Of a DNA stretch of 51,251 bases, positions 28,344 through 38,098 are shown one piece after another. The notes beneath the pieces are model-generated. The model was not told the DNA's origin. It ran no database searches and worked only from the letters and a program-made list of their open reading frames with translations. Location: contig VIKH01000015.1 of NCBI GenBank assembly GCA_008080515.1, forward strand, positions 1 through 51,251, read 5' to 3'. Origin of the DNA: Gallionellaceae bacterium (GTDB taxonomy: Bacteria; Pseudomonadota; Gammaproteobacteria; Burkholderiales; Gallionellaceae). How positions within the stretch are numbered: the first letter of the stretch is position 1; every line of letters starts with the position of its first letter. The position numbers and the translations under genes are program-made.

Positions 28344-29042
28344 TCACCAGATGGCCGGTTTGTGCATCGCGTCGTAATAAGCCAGGCCTTGCCAGATCGT
28401 AGAGAGGCCGAGCGCGATGACCAACAGTGCAGCGCCGCGCAACAGCCAACTGCGAGTTTTTATTCCTAGCTTTCCAAACAGGAAACTGGCTGCAAGCATG
28501 GATGGTAGCGTACCGGCACCGAAAGCCAGCAGCAGCAATCCCCCTTCAGCCGGGCCGGGTGCGGTGGTGGCCTGTACCGCCATCGCCATGGTCATCGCAC
28601 AGGGCATCAGCCCGTTGATTGCGCCGCCGATGCTCGCCCCGATTACCGGCCCGCGCTGGATAGCGGCGGCAAACTGCCGGTTTAGCCAAGCGAGAGGGGC
28701 GAAGCGCAAGGTGTTGCGCACCGGAGACAGGCCGAGCATGTCCAGACCGAGCAGGATCACGACGAATCCGGTGATGATTTGCAGGATACCCTGCGCCTTT
28801 CCGATAATTCCGGTCTGCACCAGCACGGTGCCCAGTGCTGCGGCGGTCAGCCCGATCAGGCAGTAAACCGCGATCCGTGCGGCGTGGTAAGCCAGGTAGG
28901 GCAGATATGTCCGCGCGCCAAGACGCATGAAGAAGCTCGACACCAGGCCACCGCACATGCCGAGACAATGGCCGCTGCCGAGAATGCCGGTCAAGAAGGC
29001 GAGCCAGTAAGAAAACTCGTGGATATGATGGCTGTGATCCAT
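28344..29042 (-). CDS. Sulfite exporter TauE/SafE-family (DsbD_2-like) membrane protein
   Basis: The 232-residue protein has six predicted membrane helices. The N-terminus has HSHHIHE, then GHCLGMCGG near residue 25, and later GAINGLMPCAMTMAMAVQA, the paired Cys-bearing half-repeats of the PF13386-type family. Homologues lie beside cbb3 oxidase assembly and copper ATPase genes and are implicated in copper delivery or cytochrome biogenesis. That fits the divergent copA next door. A His-rich N-terminus could bind metal. The substrate is inferred only from context. Confidence 0.8.
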   Translation of the reverse strand: MDHSHHIHEFSYWLAFLTGILGSGHCLGMCGGLVSSFFMRLGARTYLPYLAYHAARIAVYCLIGLTAAALGTVLVQTGIIGKAQGILQIITGFVVILLGLDMLGLSPVRNTLRFAPLAWLNRQFAAAIQRGPVIGASIGGAINGLMPCAMTMAMAVQATTAPGPAEGGLLLLAFGAGTLPSMLAASFLFGKLGIKTRSWLLRGAALLVIALGLSTIWQGLAYYDAMHKPAIW

Positions 29043-29142
29043 GGTGGCCGGTTAACCCTTTTGCGGTTGTAGCGGATATTCCCCGCCTTGTACGTTTGCC
29101 TGTGTATTATCGGGCATTTCTCATCAAGCCAGCCAGCGCGCA

Positions 29143-29148
29143 TATAAT
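29143..29148 (+). promoter_or_regulatory. Candidate -10 box of copA
   Basis: A perfect TATAAT ends seven bases before the copA ATG, so transcription would start at or next to the start codon. TTCTCA 19 bases upstream is a weak -35; a 19-bp spacer is typical of MerR/CueR-controlled promoters, but no clear CueR palindrome is visible. No Shine-Dalgarno sequence precedes the ATG. Confidence 0.35.
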
Positions 29149-29154
29149 TAGCGG

Positions 29155-31273
29155 ATGACCGCACCCGATCACATTGACCTGCAAATTACCGGCATGCACT
29201 GTGCGGCTTGCTCTGCACGCCTGGAAAAAGTATTGAACAAGTTGCCGCATGTAGTGGCAGCAGTAAGCATTGCCACCGAGAAGGCCCACATTAGCTACGA
29301 CCCCGGTCAAATTGGTCTTGCCGACTTAATCAAAGCAGTGCGGGGCGCGGGCTTCGATGCTCATGAGGTACGCGATTTTGCCGCCGAAAAACGGGAGCGC
29401 GCCGCCGTATATCGCCAGGAACAAATCCGGTTTTTTATCTCGGCGTTGCTTGCGCTGCCGCTGCTTGCGGAAATGCTGCTGATGTTTGCCGGAACCCACG
29501 TCATGCTACCGGCCTGGCTGCAATGGCTGCTCGCCACGCCGGTGCAATTCTGGATAGGGAAGCGTTTCTATGTCGGCGCCTGGAGCAGCCTGCGCGGCGG
29601 CGGTGCGAACATGGATGTGCTGGTCGCGCTCGGCACCAGCGCAGCCTATCTGTTGAGCTGCGCCGTATTGCTGGCCAATTCTTTCGGGCTAGGCATCGGC
29701 CAGCCGATTTATTTTGAAGCCAGCGCAACTCTGATCACACTGGTGCTGCTGGGCAAACTGCTGGAAGCGCGCGCCAAGGGCAAGGCTTCCGCCGCACTCG
29801 AGGCCTTGATCGACCTGCAACCCAAGCTGGCGCACATAGAGCGCGACGGCATCGTGGCGGAAGTGCCGGTGGCGCAGGTGAAACCCGACGATATATTCCG
29901 GGTGCGTCCCGGCGAGAGCGTGCCAGTGGATGGCGTGGTGCTGGAAGGCGCGTCCAGCGTGGACGAAGCCATGCTTACCGGAGAAAGCCTGCCACGGGAA
30001 AAACAGGGTGGCGACAAAGTGTACGCTGCCACCCTGAACCAGCGGGGGCTGCTCAAGTGTCGCGCCGTAGCGGTGGGCGCGCAGACCCAACTGGCTGCGA
30101 TCATCCGCTTGGTGGAACAGGCGCAGGGCTCGAAAGCGCCGATTCAGAAGCTGGCGGATAAAATTTCCGGGATTTTTGTGCCGGTAGTGCTGGCGGTTGC
30201 CGCCCTGACGTTTATCGCGTGGTGGGCGGCAGGCGCAGGCTTTACCGCAGCGCTTATCAACGCGGTATCGGTGCTGGTCATCGCCTGCCCGTGCGCGTTG
30301 GGGCTGGCCACCCCGACCGCCGTGGTGGTCGCCACCGGGCGTGCCGCCCATGCCGGCATCCTGGTCAAAGACGCCGCCGCGCTGGAGCGCGCGCACAAGC
30401 TCACCGTGCTGGTGGCGGATAAAACCGGCACGCTGACATTAGGCAAGCCCGTTGTTACCGACCTGTTACCGGTGCCGGGAGCCGGTTCGGAAGAGCTGCT
30501 GCAACTTGCCGCCAGCATGGCGCAAGGCTCCACCCACCCCCTGTCGCGCGCCCTGCTGGAACACGCGCAGACGCAACAGGCCGAACTCCTCCATCCCGAT
30601 GCGTTCCACGAGCTTTCCGGCAGCGGCCTGCGCGCGGAAATCGGCGGCGTTCATTATCTGCTCGGCTCTCCGGCATTTGTCGCCAGCGAAAATATCGCGC
30701 TGGATAGCGCGCAGACGCTTTCCTTGCAGCAGCAGGGCAAAACGGTCGTTGCGGTGGCGCGCGAAGCCACCCTGCTGGGCTGCATCGCCTTCGCCGATAC
30801 GCTGCGCGTCAGCAGCGCCAGCGCGGTACAGCGTCTGGCTGGGATGGGTGTCCGCGTGGTGATGTTGAGCGGCGACAACATCGCCACCGCACAGGCTATC
30901 GCCAGCAAGGCGGGCATCGCCGAATTTCGCGCAGAAGTGTTGCCGCAGGACAAGGCGGGCCACGTGCAGGCGTTAAAGGCGGAGGGCTTGCTGGTCGGCA
31001 TGGTCGGTGACGGCATCAACGATGCGCCCGCGCTGGCCGTCGCCGATGTCAGTTTCGCGATGCGTAGCGGCAGCGACATTGCTATCGAGGCCGCCGACAT
31101 CACCCTGATGCGCAACGATCTGGTGAGCGTGGCCGATGCCATCAGCGTGTCGCGCGCGACGTTGAAAAAAATCCGCCAGAACCTGTTCTTCGCTTTCGCC
31201 TATAACGTGCTGGGCATCCCGCTGGCGGCGCTCGGCATGCTCAACCCGGTGATCGCGGGCGCGGCCATGGCGA
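29155..31273 (+). CDS. copA: Copper-transporting P1B-type ATPase, C-terminus replaced by jetA
   Basis: Residues 1-704 of a 1189-codon ORF form a Cu(I)-exporting ATPase. An N-terminal HMA domain has GMHCAAC at 13-19, the ion-binding CPC is at 378-380, the phosphorylated DKTGT at D422, the TGES actuator motif is at TGESLP, and GDGIND at 618-623. The last helix begins [11 protein letters not shown] but lacks the expected S-S-V-S-V-V-x-N end with its conserved Met/Ser copper ligands. Instead the frame enters jetA. So about 20 residues are missing and transport may be lost. A 60-bp piece of this end is repeated upstream of copZ. Confidence 0.9.
31214..31273 (+). repeat. Left copy of a perfect 60-bp direct repeat (end of copA)
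   Basis: These 60 bases, from GCATCCCGCTGG to GGCCATGGCGA, are identical to 38039-38098. The copy is in frame in copA and includes the ATG that begins the JetA-like sequence. The flanking bases differ on both sides. Confidence 0.95.
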
Positions 31274-32724
31274 CAATCGTGAGCCTCGACTATGCCACCC
31301 TCGATACCTTGCGACGCAGCCACCCTGCTTGGCGCTTGCTGTTGGCCGACCATGCGCCGCTAGTGGCAAGCTTTCTGCGAAGGGTGTTTGTCTTGCCCAA
31401 TGTGCGAGGCATGGCGCAGGCGGAGCTGGTTTCAAAACTGGAAGACGAGTTGTTTCGTTTGCGCCAGTCGCAGGGGGATGCGTCCTTCCCCAAACCGGCG
31501 GCGGCTTACCTTGAAGATTGGACGCAGGAAACGCGCGGCTGGTTGCGCAAATATTATCCGCCGGGGTCGGACGAGGCGCATTTCGATCTGACTCCGGCCA
31601 CCGAGAAAGCCATTGCCTGGCTGGAGAGCCTCATCCAGCGCGCCTTCGTGGGTACCGAGTCGCGCCTGATGACGGTGTTCGAATTGCTCAAGCAAATGGT
31701 GGAAGGCAGCGATGCCAACCCCGATGCGCGCATCCGCGAACTGGAGAAACGCAAGGCGGAGATCAATGCCGAAATTGCGCGCATCCGCGATGGCGAACTC
31801 GCCCTGCTCGACGAGACGGCGCTGAAAGATCGTTTCCAGCAAGTATCAGCCACGGCGCGGGAACTGCTGGCCGATTTCCGCGAAGTGGAGCAAAACTTCC
31901 GCACCCTGGATCGCAGCACACGCGAGCGCATCGCCTTATGGGAAGGCGCGAAAGGCGGCTTACTGGAATCCATTTTCGGCGAGCGCGACGCGATTGCCGA
32001 TTCCGACCAGGGCAAGAGTTTCCGGGCATTTTGGGATTTTCTGATGTCGCCCGAACGGCAGGAGGAATTGTCCGCCTTGCTCAAGGTGGTTTTCGAGCTA
32101 CAGGCGGTGCGCGCGCTTGAGCCGGATGCGCGCCTGAAACGGGTGCATTACGACTGGCTCGAAGCGGGCGAACACACGCAACGCACCGTGTCGTTGCTAT
32201 CGCAGCAGTTGCGACGTTTTCTCGACGACCAGGTCTGGCTCGAAAACCGCCGCATCATGGAGATCATTCGCCATATCGAAGCACGCGCGCTGGCTCTGCG
32301 CGGGGACATGCCCAAAGAGCACGCGTTCATGGAGATCGACGATGTCGCACCGAGCATCGAACTGCCCATGGAGCGCCCCCTGTTTTCGGTGCTGATCAAG
32401 CCCATGCTCACGGATAAAATACTGGCTGACGACGATGGGCTTTTGGCGGCGGATGCGCTGTTCGGTCATGTGGTGGTGGATAAGGCGCAGCTTGTGGCAC
32501 AAGTACTCCATGTTTTGCAAACGCGGCAGCAGGTTACACTGCAAGAATTGCTGGGTGAATTTCCATTGAAACAAGGGCTGGCGGAATTAGTGACCTATCT
32601 CGCCTTGGCCAGCGAAGACAATAAAGCATTATTCGATGAAGACAATTACGATACCGTGCGCTGGGTAGATGGCGGCGGCGCAAGCCGAAGCGCAAGCTTG
32701 CCGCGCGTGATTTTCAACAGGTAA
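31267..32724 (+). CDS. jetA: Wadjet protein JetA (DUF3375, MukF/kleisin-like)
   Basis: From the internal ATG at 31267 the product is 485 residues, the full length of DUF3375 proteins. The match begins [20 protein letters not shown], and GTG at 31279 is another possible start. Acidic helical stretches (about 160-220) look like kleisin coiled-coil parts. In Wadjet, JetA bridges the JetC motor heads and binds JetB. The gene is read in frame from copA, so either a CopA-JetA fusion is made or JetA starts internally; no clear binding site precedes the ATG. jetB follows after three bases. Confidence 0.88.
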   Translation: MATIVSLDYATLDTLRRSHPAWRLLLADHAPLVASFLRRVFVLPNVRGMAQAELVSKLEDELFRLRQSQGDASFPKPAAAYLEDWTQETRGWLRKYYPPGSDEAHFDLTPATEKAIAWLESLIQRAFVGTESRLMTVFELLKQMVEGSDANPDARIRELEKRKAEINAEIARIRDGELALLDETALKDRFQQVSATARELLADFREVEQNFRTLDRSTRERIALWEGAKGGLLESIFGERDAIADSDQGKSFRAFWDFLMSPERQEELSALLKVVFELQAVRALEPDARLKRVHYDWLEAGEHTQRTVSLLSQQLRRFLDDQVWLENRRIMEIIRHIEARALALRGDMPKEHAFMEIDDVAPSIELPMERPLFSVLIKPMLTDKILADDDGLLAADALFGHVVVDKAQLVAQVLHVLQTRQQVTLQELLGEFPLKQGLAELVTYLALASEDNKALFDEDNYDTVRWVDGGGASRSASLPRVIFNR

Positions 32725-32727
32725 AGA

Positions 32728-33321
32728 ATGTATAACGAAGAAGTTGAGGGCCAGGCATTCTCCCGCGTATTGATCGCTTTGATGAAAGGCGTCGTGTATC
32801 AGGATACCGATGCGGCTATCTGGCAGGCATTGCTCGGCTTGCAGGCCAGGGTGCGAGATTATCTTGCGGTGCTGGGGTTGGGGCTGGTGCTGGATGAGGC
32901 GGAAGGTTATGCGTGGCTGGAAACCCAGCCTGCGCCCGAGGAGGGGGAGGCGTTGCCGCGTCTGGTGGTGAAGCGGCCCTTGTCATTTCCGGTGAGTTTG
33001 TTGCTGGCATTGCTGCGCAAGAAGTTGGCCGAGTTTGATGCGGGCGGCGAGGATACGCGGCTCATTCTTACGCGCGATGAGGTGGCCGATATGGTCAGGT
33101 TGTTTCTGCCTGCCGGGGTGAACGAGGCGCGCATCGTGGATCAGATAGACACCCATCTGAACAAGATCATCGAACTGGGTTTTGCGCGCCGTATGCGCGG
33201 GCAGACCCATCTCATCGAAGTGCGCCGCATCCTGAAGGCCTTTGTCGATGCCCAATGGCTGTCCGAATTCGATCAGCGCCTGGCCACGTATTGCATCAAT
33301 GTGATGGGCGAACAGGCATGA
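32728..33321 (+). CDS. jetB: Wadjet protein JetB (DUF4194, MukE-like)
   Basis: The 197-residue acidic protein matches DUF4194: an N-terminal helix (FSRVLIALMKGVVYQD), GYAWLE, and a winged-helix segment with RLILTRDEVADMVRLFL and KIIELGFARRM. It is the KITE-type dimer that binds the kleisin JetA. Its stop overlaps the jetC start as ATGA, a sign of stoichiometric expression. Confidence 0.9.
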   Translation: MYNEEVEGQAFSRVLIALMKGVVYQDTDAAIWQALLGLQARVRDYLAVLGLGLVLDEAEGYAWLETQPAPEEGEALPRLVVKRPLSFPVSLLLALLRKKLAEFDAGGEDTRLILTRDEVADMVRLFLPAGVNEARIVDQIDTHLNKIIELGFARRMRGQTHLIEVRRILKAFVDAQWLSEFDQRLATYCINVMGEQA

Positions 33322-36300
33322 ACACCGTGGCCGCCGAAAGCAGAATGTTGGATTTCTCCGGGCAGGAAGAGCGCAGCGGCTTTCGCCTGCATCGCTTGGA
33401 GGTGTACAACTGGGGCACTTTCAACGGCAAGGTGCGGGCGCTGCAAACGGGAGGCGATAACGCATTGCTCACCGGCGACATCGGATCGGGCAAATCCACT
33501 CTGGTGGATGCGGTGACGACGCTGCTGGTGCCTGCCAGCCGCGTCGCCTACAACAAGGCGGCAGGCGCGGAATTCAAGGAGAGGACGTTGCGCTCCTATG
33601 TGCTGGGGCACTACAAATCCGAGCGCAGCGAAACAGGCGCATCCGCCAAGCCTGTCGCGTTGCGCGATCACAACGACTACTCTGTGATCCTCGGTGTATT
33701 TCAGAACGGGGGCTTCGGCTTCAGCGTCACGCTGGCACAGGTTTTTTTCTGGGCGAAAAGTACCCAGGGGCAGCCGGAGCGTTTTTATCTGGTGGCCGAC
33801 CGTGGCATGTCCATCGCTGCCGACTTCACCGGATTCGGCACCGACATCAGCGGACTGAAGAAGCGTTTGCGCGCCATGACCGGCGTGGAGTTGTTTGAAA
33901 CTTTTCCGTCATATGCGGCGGCATTCCGCCGCCGCTTCGATATTAAAAACGATCAGGCGCTGGAGTTGTTCCACCAGACGGTGTCGATGAAATCGGTGGG
34001 CAGCCTCACCGATTTTGTGCGCGAACACATGCTCGAAGCCTTCGATGTGGAGTCGCGCATCGCGGCGTTGATCCATCATTTCGATGACCTGAACCGCGCG
34101 CACGAAGCGGTGCTCAAGACCAAGGATCAAGTCGCGCGCCTGTCGCCGCTGGTTGCCGATTGCACGCGCTTCGACCAGCTGACGGCGCAAATCGGCGAAT
34201 GGCGGAATTGCCGCGAGGCGCTGAAGCCGTATTTTTCCTCGCTCAAGGCCGAGCTGCTGGAAAAACGGCTGCTCAACCTGAAGGAGGTAGCGGAGCGGCT
34301 CGGTGGCAGAATTCAGGCGCTGGGCGCGGTGCGTGGCACGCAGCAGGGCGAGCGCGACGGGATCAAGCGCGCCATCGCGGAAAACGGCGGCGACCGCATC
34401 GAGCGTATCGCGGATGATATTCGCAGCAAGCAGCAAGAGAAAACAAGAAAGCTGGCGCGCGCGGAGCGTTATGCGGAGTTGGCGCAAAGGCTGGAGATCG
34501 TTTCCGCAAGCGATGTGGATGGCTTCGTCGGCAACCGCCACCGCCTCGCCGAGCTGCGCGAAACATTTCAGACGCGCGATGCGGAACTGCAAAACCGGCA
34601 AACCGAAGCGGGCGTCGACCTGCGCGGCCTCAAGCTGGAACACGAAACGATAGCAGCAGAGCTCGCCTCCCTCAGGAAACGGCGCAGCAATATTCCCGAG
34701 GCGCAAATCGCCATCCGGCACATGCTTTGCGCGGCGCTCGACGTGGCGGAGGAAGCCATGCCTTTTGCCGGGGAATTGATCCAGGTGCGCGCCGAAGATG
34801 CCGCGTGGGAAGGCGCAGCCGAACGGTTGCTGCATAACTTCGGCGTTTCACTGTTAGTGCCGGAAAAGCATTATGCCGGGGTGACCGCTTGGGTGGAACA
34901 AACCCATCTGAAGGGGAGGCTGGTTTATTTTCGTGTGCGCGAAACCAAGGTTGATGAGCGCTCTTCCCTGCATCCTGATTCGCTGGCGCGCAAGCTCGCG
35001 ATCAAGCCCGATTCGTCTTTTTATGGCTGGCTGGAAAGCGAACTGGCGCGCCGTTTCGACTATGCCTGTTGCGGGACGCTGGAGCAATTCCGCCGCGAAC
35101 GACAGGCGATTACCCGCGCCGGGCAAGTCAAGGCAGGTGCGGATCGCCACGAAAAAGATGACCGCCACCGCCTCGATGATCGCAGCCGCTATGTGCTGGG
35201 CTGGAGCAATGAAAACAAAATCGCGGCTTTTGAAAAACAGGCCAAGGGGCAGGAAGGGCGGATGCAATCTCTTGCCGACATCATCGGCAAAGCGCAAGGC
35301 GAGCGGAACGCGCTGGCCGACCGCTTGCAATGGCTGGCACAGATCGGCGAGTACACCGATTTCAGCGAACTCGACTGGCAGCCTGCTGCGGTTTTGATTT
35401 CAGAGCTTGAGGCCGAAAAGAAAACACTGGAGGCCGCATCCGACATGCTGCAAACATTGGGCACCCAGCTCAAGGCTGTTGAAGAAAAACTCAAGCAGAC
35501 GGAAAACGATCTGGGCGAGCGCAACAGGGAACTTGCCCGCAATGAAGAGAAGCGGGAGCAGGCAAGCTTGTTGCTCGCAGAGTGCCAGGCTGCGGTTGCT
35601 GCATTTGATGCGGGCCAACAGGAAAATCGCTTTACACAACTGGACAAATTGCGTGCCGAGGCACTGGGCGAACACACGTTAACCGTGGAGTCTTGCGACA
35701 ACCGCGAGCATGACATGCGCGAATGGTTGCAGAAAAATATTGATGGTGAAGACAGGAAGCTCAAATATCTGCAAGAGAAAATCGTTAAGACCATGCAGGA
35801 GTACCGCAACAAATACCCGCTGGAGACCAAGGACGCGGACGCCAGCGTGGATGCCGCCCGCGAATACCGCGCCATGTTGCAACAACTGCAAGCCGACGAT
35901 CTGCCGCGTTTTGAGGCGCGTTTCAAGGAATTGCTGAACGAAAACACCATCCGCGAAATTGCCAATTTCCAGTCGCAACTTGCGCGCGAACGGGAAAACA
36001 TCCGCGAGCGCATCGAACGCATCAACGCCTCGCTCGCGCAAATTGATTACAACCCGAACCGCTACATCTTGCTGGAAGCGCAGATCAGTGCGGATATGGA
36101 AATACGCGACTTTCAGCAAGAGTTGAAAGCCTGCACCGAAGGCGCGCTGACCGGCTCGGAAGACGCGCAGTATTCCGAGGCGAAATTCCTGCAAGTGAAA
36201 GCGATCATCGAACGCTTTCGCGGGCGCGAAGGCAGCACGGAACCAGACCGGCGTTGGACGCGCAAAGTCACCGACGTGCGCCAATGGTTCGTGTTTTCGG

Positions 36301-36704
36301 CATCGGAACGCTGGCGCGAAGACAACAGCGAATATGAGCACTACACCGATTCCGGCGGCAAATCCGGCGGACAGAAAGAGAAACTGGCCTACACCATCCT
36401 CGCGGCCAGCCTGGCCTACCAGTTCGGTCTTGAGTGGGGTGCTGCACGCTCGCGCAGTTTCCGCTTCGTGGTCATAGACGAAGCGTTCGGGCGCGGTTCC
36501 GATGAGTCGGCGCACTTCGGCCTGGAGTTGTTCAAACGGCTCAACCTGCAACTGCTGATCGTCACGCCTTTGCAGAAGATACACATTATCGAACCCTTCG
36601 TGTCCAGTGTCGGCTTCGTCCACAACGAGAAGGGGCATGATTCGCAATTGCGCAACCTCACCATTGCTGAGTACCGCGCCGAGCGGGATGCGAGGCGGGT
36701 ATGA
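33318..36704 (+). CDS. jetC: Wadjet SMC-like ATPase JetC (MukB-like)
   Basis: The product is 1128 residues from ATG 33318; an upstream in-frame start would lie inside jetB. Walker A GDIGSGKST is at 53-61, a long central region of coiled coil follows with a hinge-like part around 480-620, then the ABC signature SGGKSGGQKEKL at 1012-1023 and Walker B VVIDEAFG near D1054-E1055. In characterised Wadjet systems JetC extrudes DNA loops with ATP and detects small circular DNA such as plasmids. All key motifs are intact. Confidence 0.95.
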   Translation: MNTVAAESRMLDFSGQEERSGFRLHRLEVYNWGTFNGKVRALQTGGDNALLTGDIGSGKSTLVDAVTTLLVPASRVAYNKAAGAEFKERTLRSYVLGHYKSERSETGASAKPVALRDHNDYSVILGVFQNGGFGFSVTLAQVFFWAKSTQGQPERFYLVADRGMSIAADFTGFGTDISGLKKRLRAMTGVELFETFPSYAAAFRRRFDIKNDQALELFHQTVSMKSVGSLTDFVREHMLEAFDVESRIAALIHHFDDLNRAHEAVLKTKDQVARLSPLVADCTRFDQLTAQIGEWRNCREALKPYFSSLKAELLEKRLLNLKEVAERLGGRIQALGAVRGTQQGERDGIKRAIAENGGDRIERIADDIRSKQQEKTRKLARAERYAELAQRLEIVSASDVDGFVGNRHRLAELRETFQTRDAELQNRQTEAGVDLRGLKLEHETIAAELASLRKRRSNIPEAQIAIRHMLCAALDVAEEAMPFAGELIQVRAEDAAWEGAAERLLHNFGVSLLVPEKHYAGVTAWVEQTHLKGRLVYFRVRETKVDERSSLHPDSLARKLAIKPDSSFYGWLESELARRFDYACCGTLEQFRRERQAITRAGQVKAGADRHEKDDRHRLDDRSRYVLGWSNENKIAAFEKQAKGQEGRMQSLADIIGKAQGERNALADRLQWLAQIGEYTDFSELDWQPAAVLISELEAEKKTLEAASDMLQTLGTQLKAVEEKLKQTENDLGERNRELARNEEKREQASLLLAECQAAVAAFDAGQQENRFTQLDKLRAEALGEHTLTVESCDNREHDMREWLQKNIDGEDRKLKYLQEKIVKTMQEYRNKYPLETKDADASVDAAREYRAMLQQLQADDLPRFEARFKELLNENTIREIANFQSQLARERENIRERIERINASLAQIDYNPNRYILLEAQISADMEIRDFQQELKACTEGALTGSEDAQYSEAKFLQVKAIIERFRGREGSTEPDRRWTRKVTDVRQWFVFSASERWREDNSEYEHYTDSGGKSGGQKEKLAYTILAASLAYQFGLEWGAARSRSFRFVVIDEAFGRGSDESAHFGLELFKRLNLQLLIVTPLQKIHIIEPFVSSVGFVHNEKGHDSQLRNLTIAEYRAERDARRV

Positions 36705-37876
36705 GCGATTGGTCTACGCCCGGCGACATCCGCAACCGGGTGCGCCGCGATTGGGACAATGGCCGCATCCTGGCCGCCATGCTGGATGGCGAGCCGGTCT
36801 TCCCGCTACGCATTTCCTTGAAAAAACCCAACACCCAGGCGCTTTCCGAACACTTCGAAGCGGCGCGGCAGTGGGTTGCAGAATTAACTGCGGCAACCGG
36901 TTTTCAGTTGGAGTGGCGCGAGTTCAACCACCGGCAACTGGGGCGCAACCGCATTCCTGTAGCCGCGATTGTCGCAAGCGAACGCGATGGTCTGGCGCTG
37001 ATCGGCAAACTGCGCGATGCGTCCCAATTCCGTGTATTGGCCGCAACCCTCTCGGAAATTTATCCGGCGCTTGTCCCATGGCTAAGAAAGCGCCCGCTGA
37101 CGGTGTTAGACCATGTCGAAAACTGGCCGCGACTGATGGCCGTGCTGGACTGGATTATGTGCCACCCCCGCTCCGGTGTTTACCTGCGCCAGATAGACGT
37201 TCGGGGTGTGGATACCAAATTCATCGAACGCCACCGGGGCCTGCTTGGCGAGCTGCTGGATAGCATACTTCCGCCGGAGGTAATCGACACTCAATTTACT
37301 GGCGCAAACGGTTTCGCGCTGCGCTATGGTTTTAAGCGCAAACCGGAGCAGGTGCGTATCCGCTTTCTGGATCGGAAATTTTCTATACAGGGATTGCCGG
37401 ATATTGCCGTCACCAGTAACGAATTTGCCCGGATGGCGCTGCCTGTCAAGCGGGTATTTGTTACGGAAAATGAAATCAACTTCCTGAGCTTTCCAGATGT
37501 GACGGATAGCGTGATGTTATTTGGCGGGGGGTATGGTTTCGACCATCTTGCCCGAGCCGAATGGCTGCAAAGCAAGGAGATTTTCTATTGGGGCGACATC
37601 GACACCCACGGCTTCACAATCCTGGATCAATTGAGGAGCAAGTTCCCGGCGGCGCATTCACTGCTGATGGATCGTGCAACCTTGCTGGAACACCAAGCAC
37701 TCTGGGGTGTAGAGGATAGCCCGACAGTACGTGAGTTGGAACGCCTGCAACCGGATGAGTTGGCGCTTTATGATGATTTGCGCTTTAACCGCATTGCGCC
37801 AGCCTTGCGCCTTGAGCAAGAGCGAATCGGTTTCGCGTGGGTAGAGGTTGCGCTTGTGGGGGCAGGATTCCGTTGA
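36701..37876 (+). CDS. jetD: Wadjet nuclease JetD (DUF3322-DUF2220, Toprim)
   Basis: The 391-residue protein has an N-terminal DUF3322 domain (DIRNRVRRDWDNGRIL) and a C-terminal DUF2220 Toprim domain related to topoisomerase VI/Spo11. The catalytic Glu is E256 in VFVTENEINF and the metal-binding DxD is D299-I-D301 in YWGDIDTHGF. JetD cleaves the DNA that the JetABC motor has extruded. ATG overlaps the jetC stop. With all four genes intact, the system looks functional, provided JetA is expressed properly. Confidence 0.93.
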   Translation: MSDWSTPGDIRNRVRRDWDNGRILAAMLDGEPVFPLRISLKKPNTQALSEHFEAARQWVAELTAATGFQLEWREFNHRQLGRNRIPVAAIVASERDGLALIGKLRDASQFRVLAATLSEIYPALVPWLRKRPLTVLDHVENWPRLMAVLDWIMCHPRSGVYLRQIDVRGVDTKFIERHRGLLGELLDSILPPEVIDTQFTGANGFALRYGFKRKPEQVRIRFLDRKFSIQGLPDIAVTSNEFARMALPVKRVFVTENEINFLSFPDVTDSVMLFGGGYGFDHLARAEWLQSKEIFYWGDIDTHGFTILDQLRSKFPAAHSLLMDRATLLEHQALWGVEDSPTVRELERLQPDELALYDDLRFNRIAPALRLEQERIGFAWVEVALVGAGFR

Positions 37877-38038
37877 GATGGAATTAGCTTGTGGCTGTCA
37901 AATATCACACGAGGTGGCAGTGAGTGGCGCGAAGAGCATCGGGAAGTTGTGTGCGAAAATCGTGGTTAACAGGAATATCGCCGAAAGGCGAATCGGGGTA
38001 AGCAGGAATATTGCAATAGGCAATAACTTGCAAAACAA

Positions 38039-38098
38039 GCATCCCGCTGGCGGCGCTCGGCATGCTCAACCCGGTGATCGCGGGCGCGGCCATGGCGA
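38039..38098 (+). repeat. Right copy of the perfect 60-bp direct repeat
   Basis: Identical to 31214-31273. It follows 162 bases of noncoding sequence after jetD and ends at the first base of the copZ ATG, so the frame of copA ([11 protein letters not shown]) runs straight into CopZ. Confidence 0.95.

Larger units (their letters stand above)
31214..38098. mobile_element. Wadjet cassette bounded by 60-bp direct repeats within copA-copZ
   Basis: A complete jetABCD operon plus 162 bases of noncoding sequence is flanked by identical 60-bp copA segments. There is no integrase or transposase and no terminal inverted repeat. The structure could come from integration of a circular segment with 60 bp of homology, from a site-specific element that uses copA as target, or from an assembly join at a repeated 60-mer. 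Confidence 0.5.

Noticed and set aside
33909-36664. Several long antisense ORFs opposite jetC
   Set aside because: They are shadows of the jetC reading frame without motifs; jetC itself has all SMC ATPase signatures.
36607-37263. Plus-strand ORF overlapping jetC and jetD
   Set aside because: It is out of frame with both genes and has no family character.
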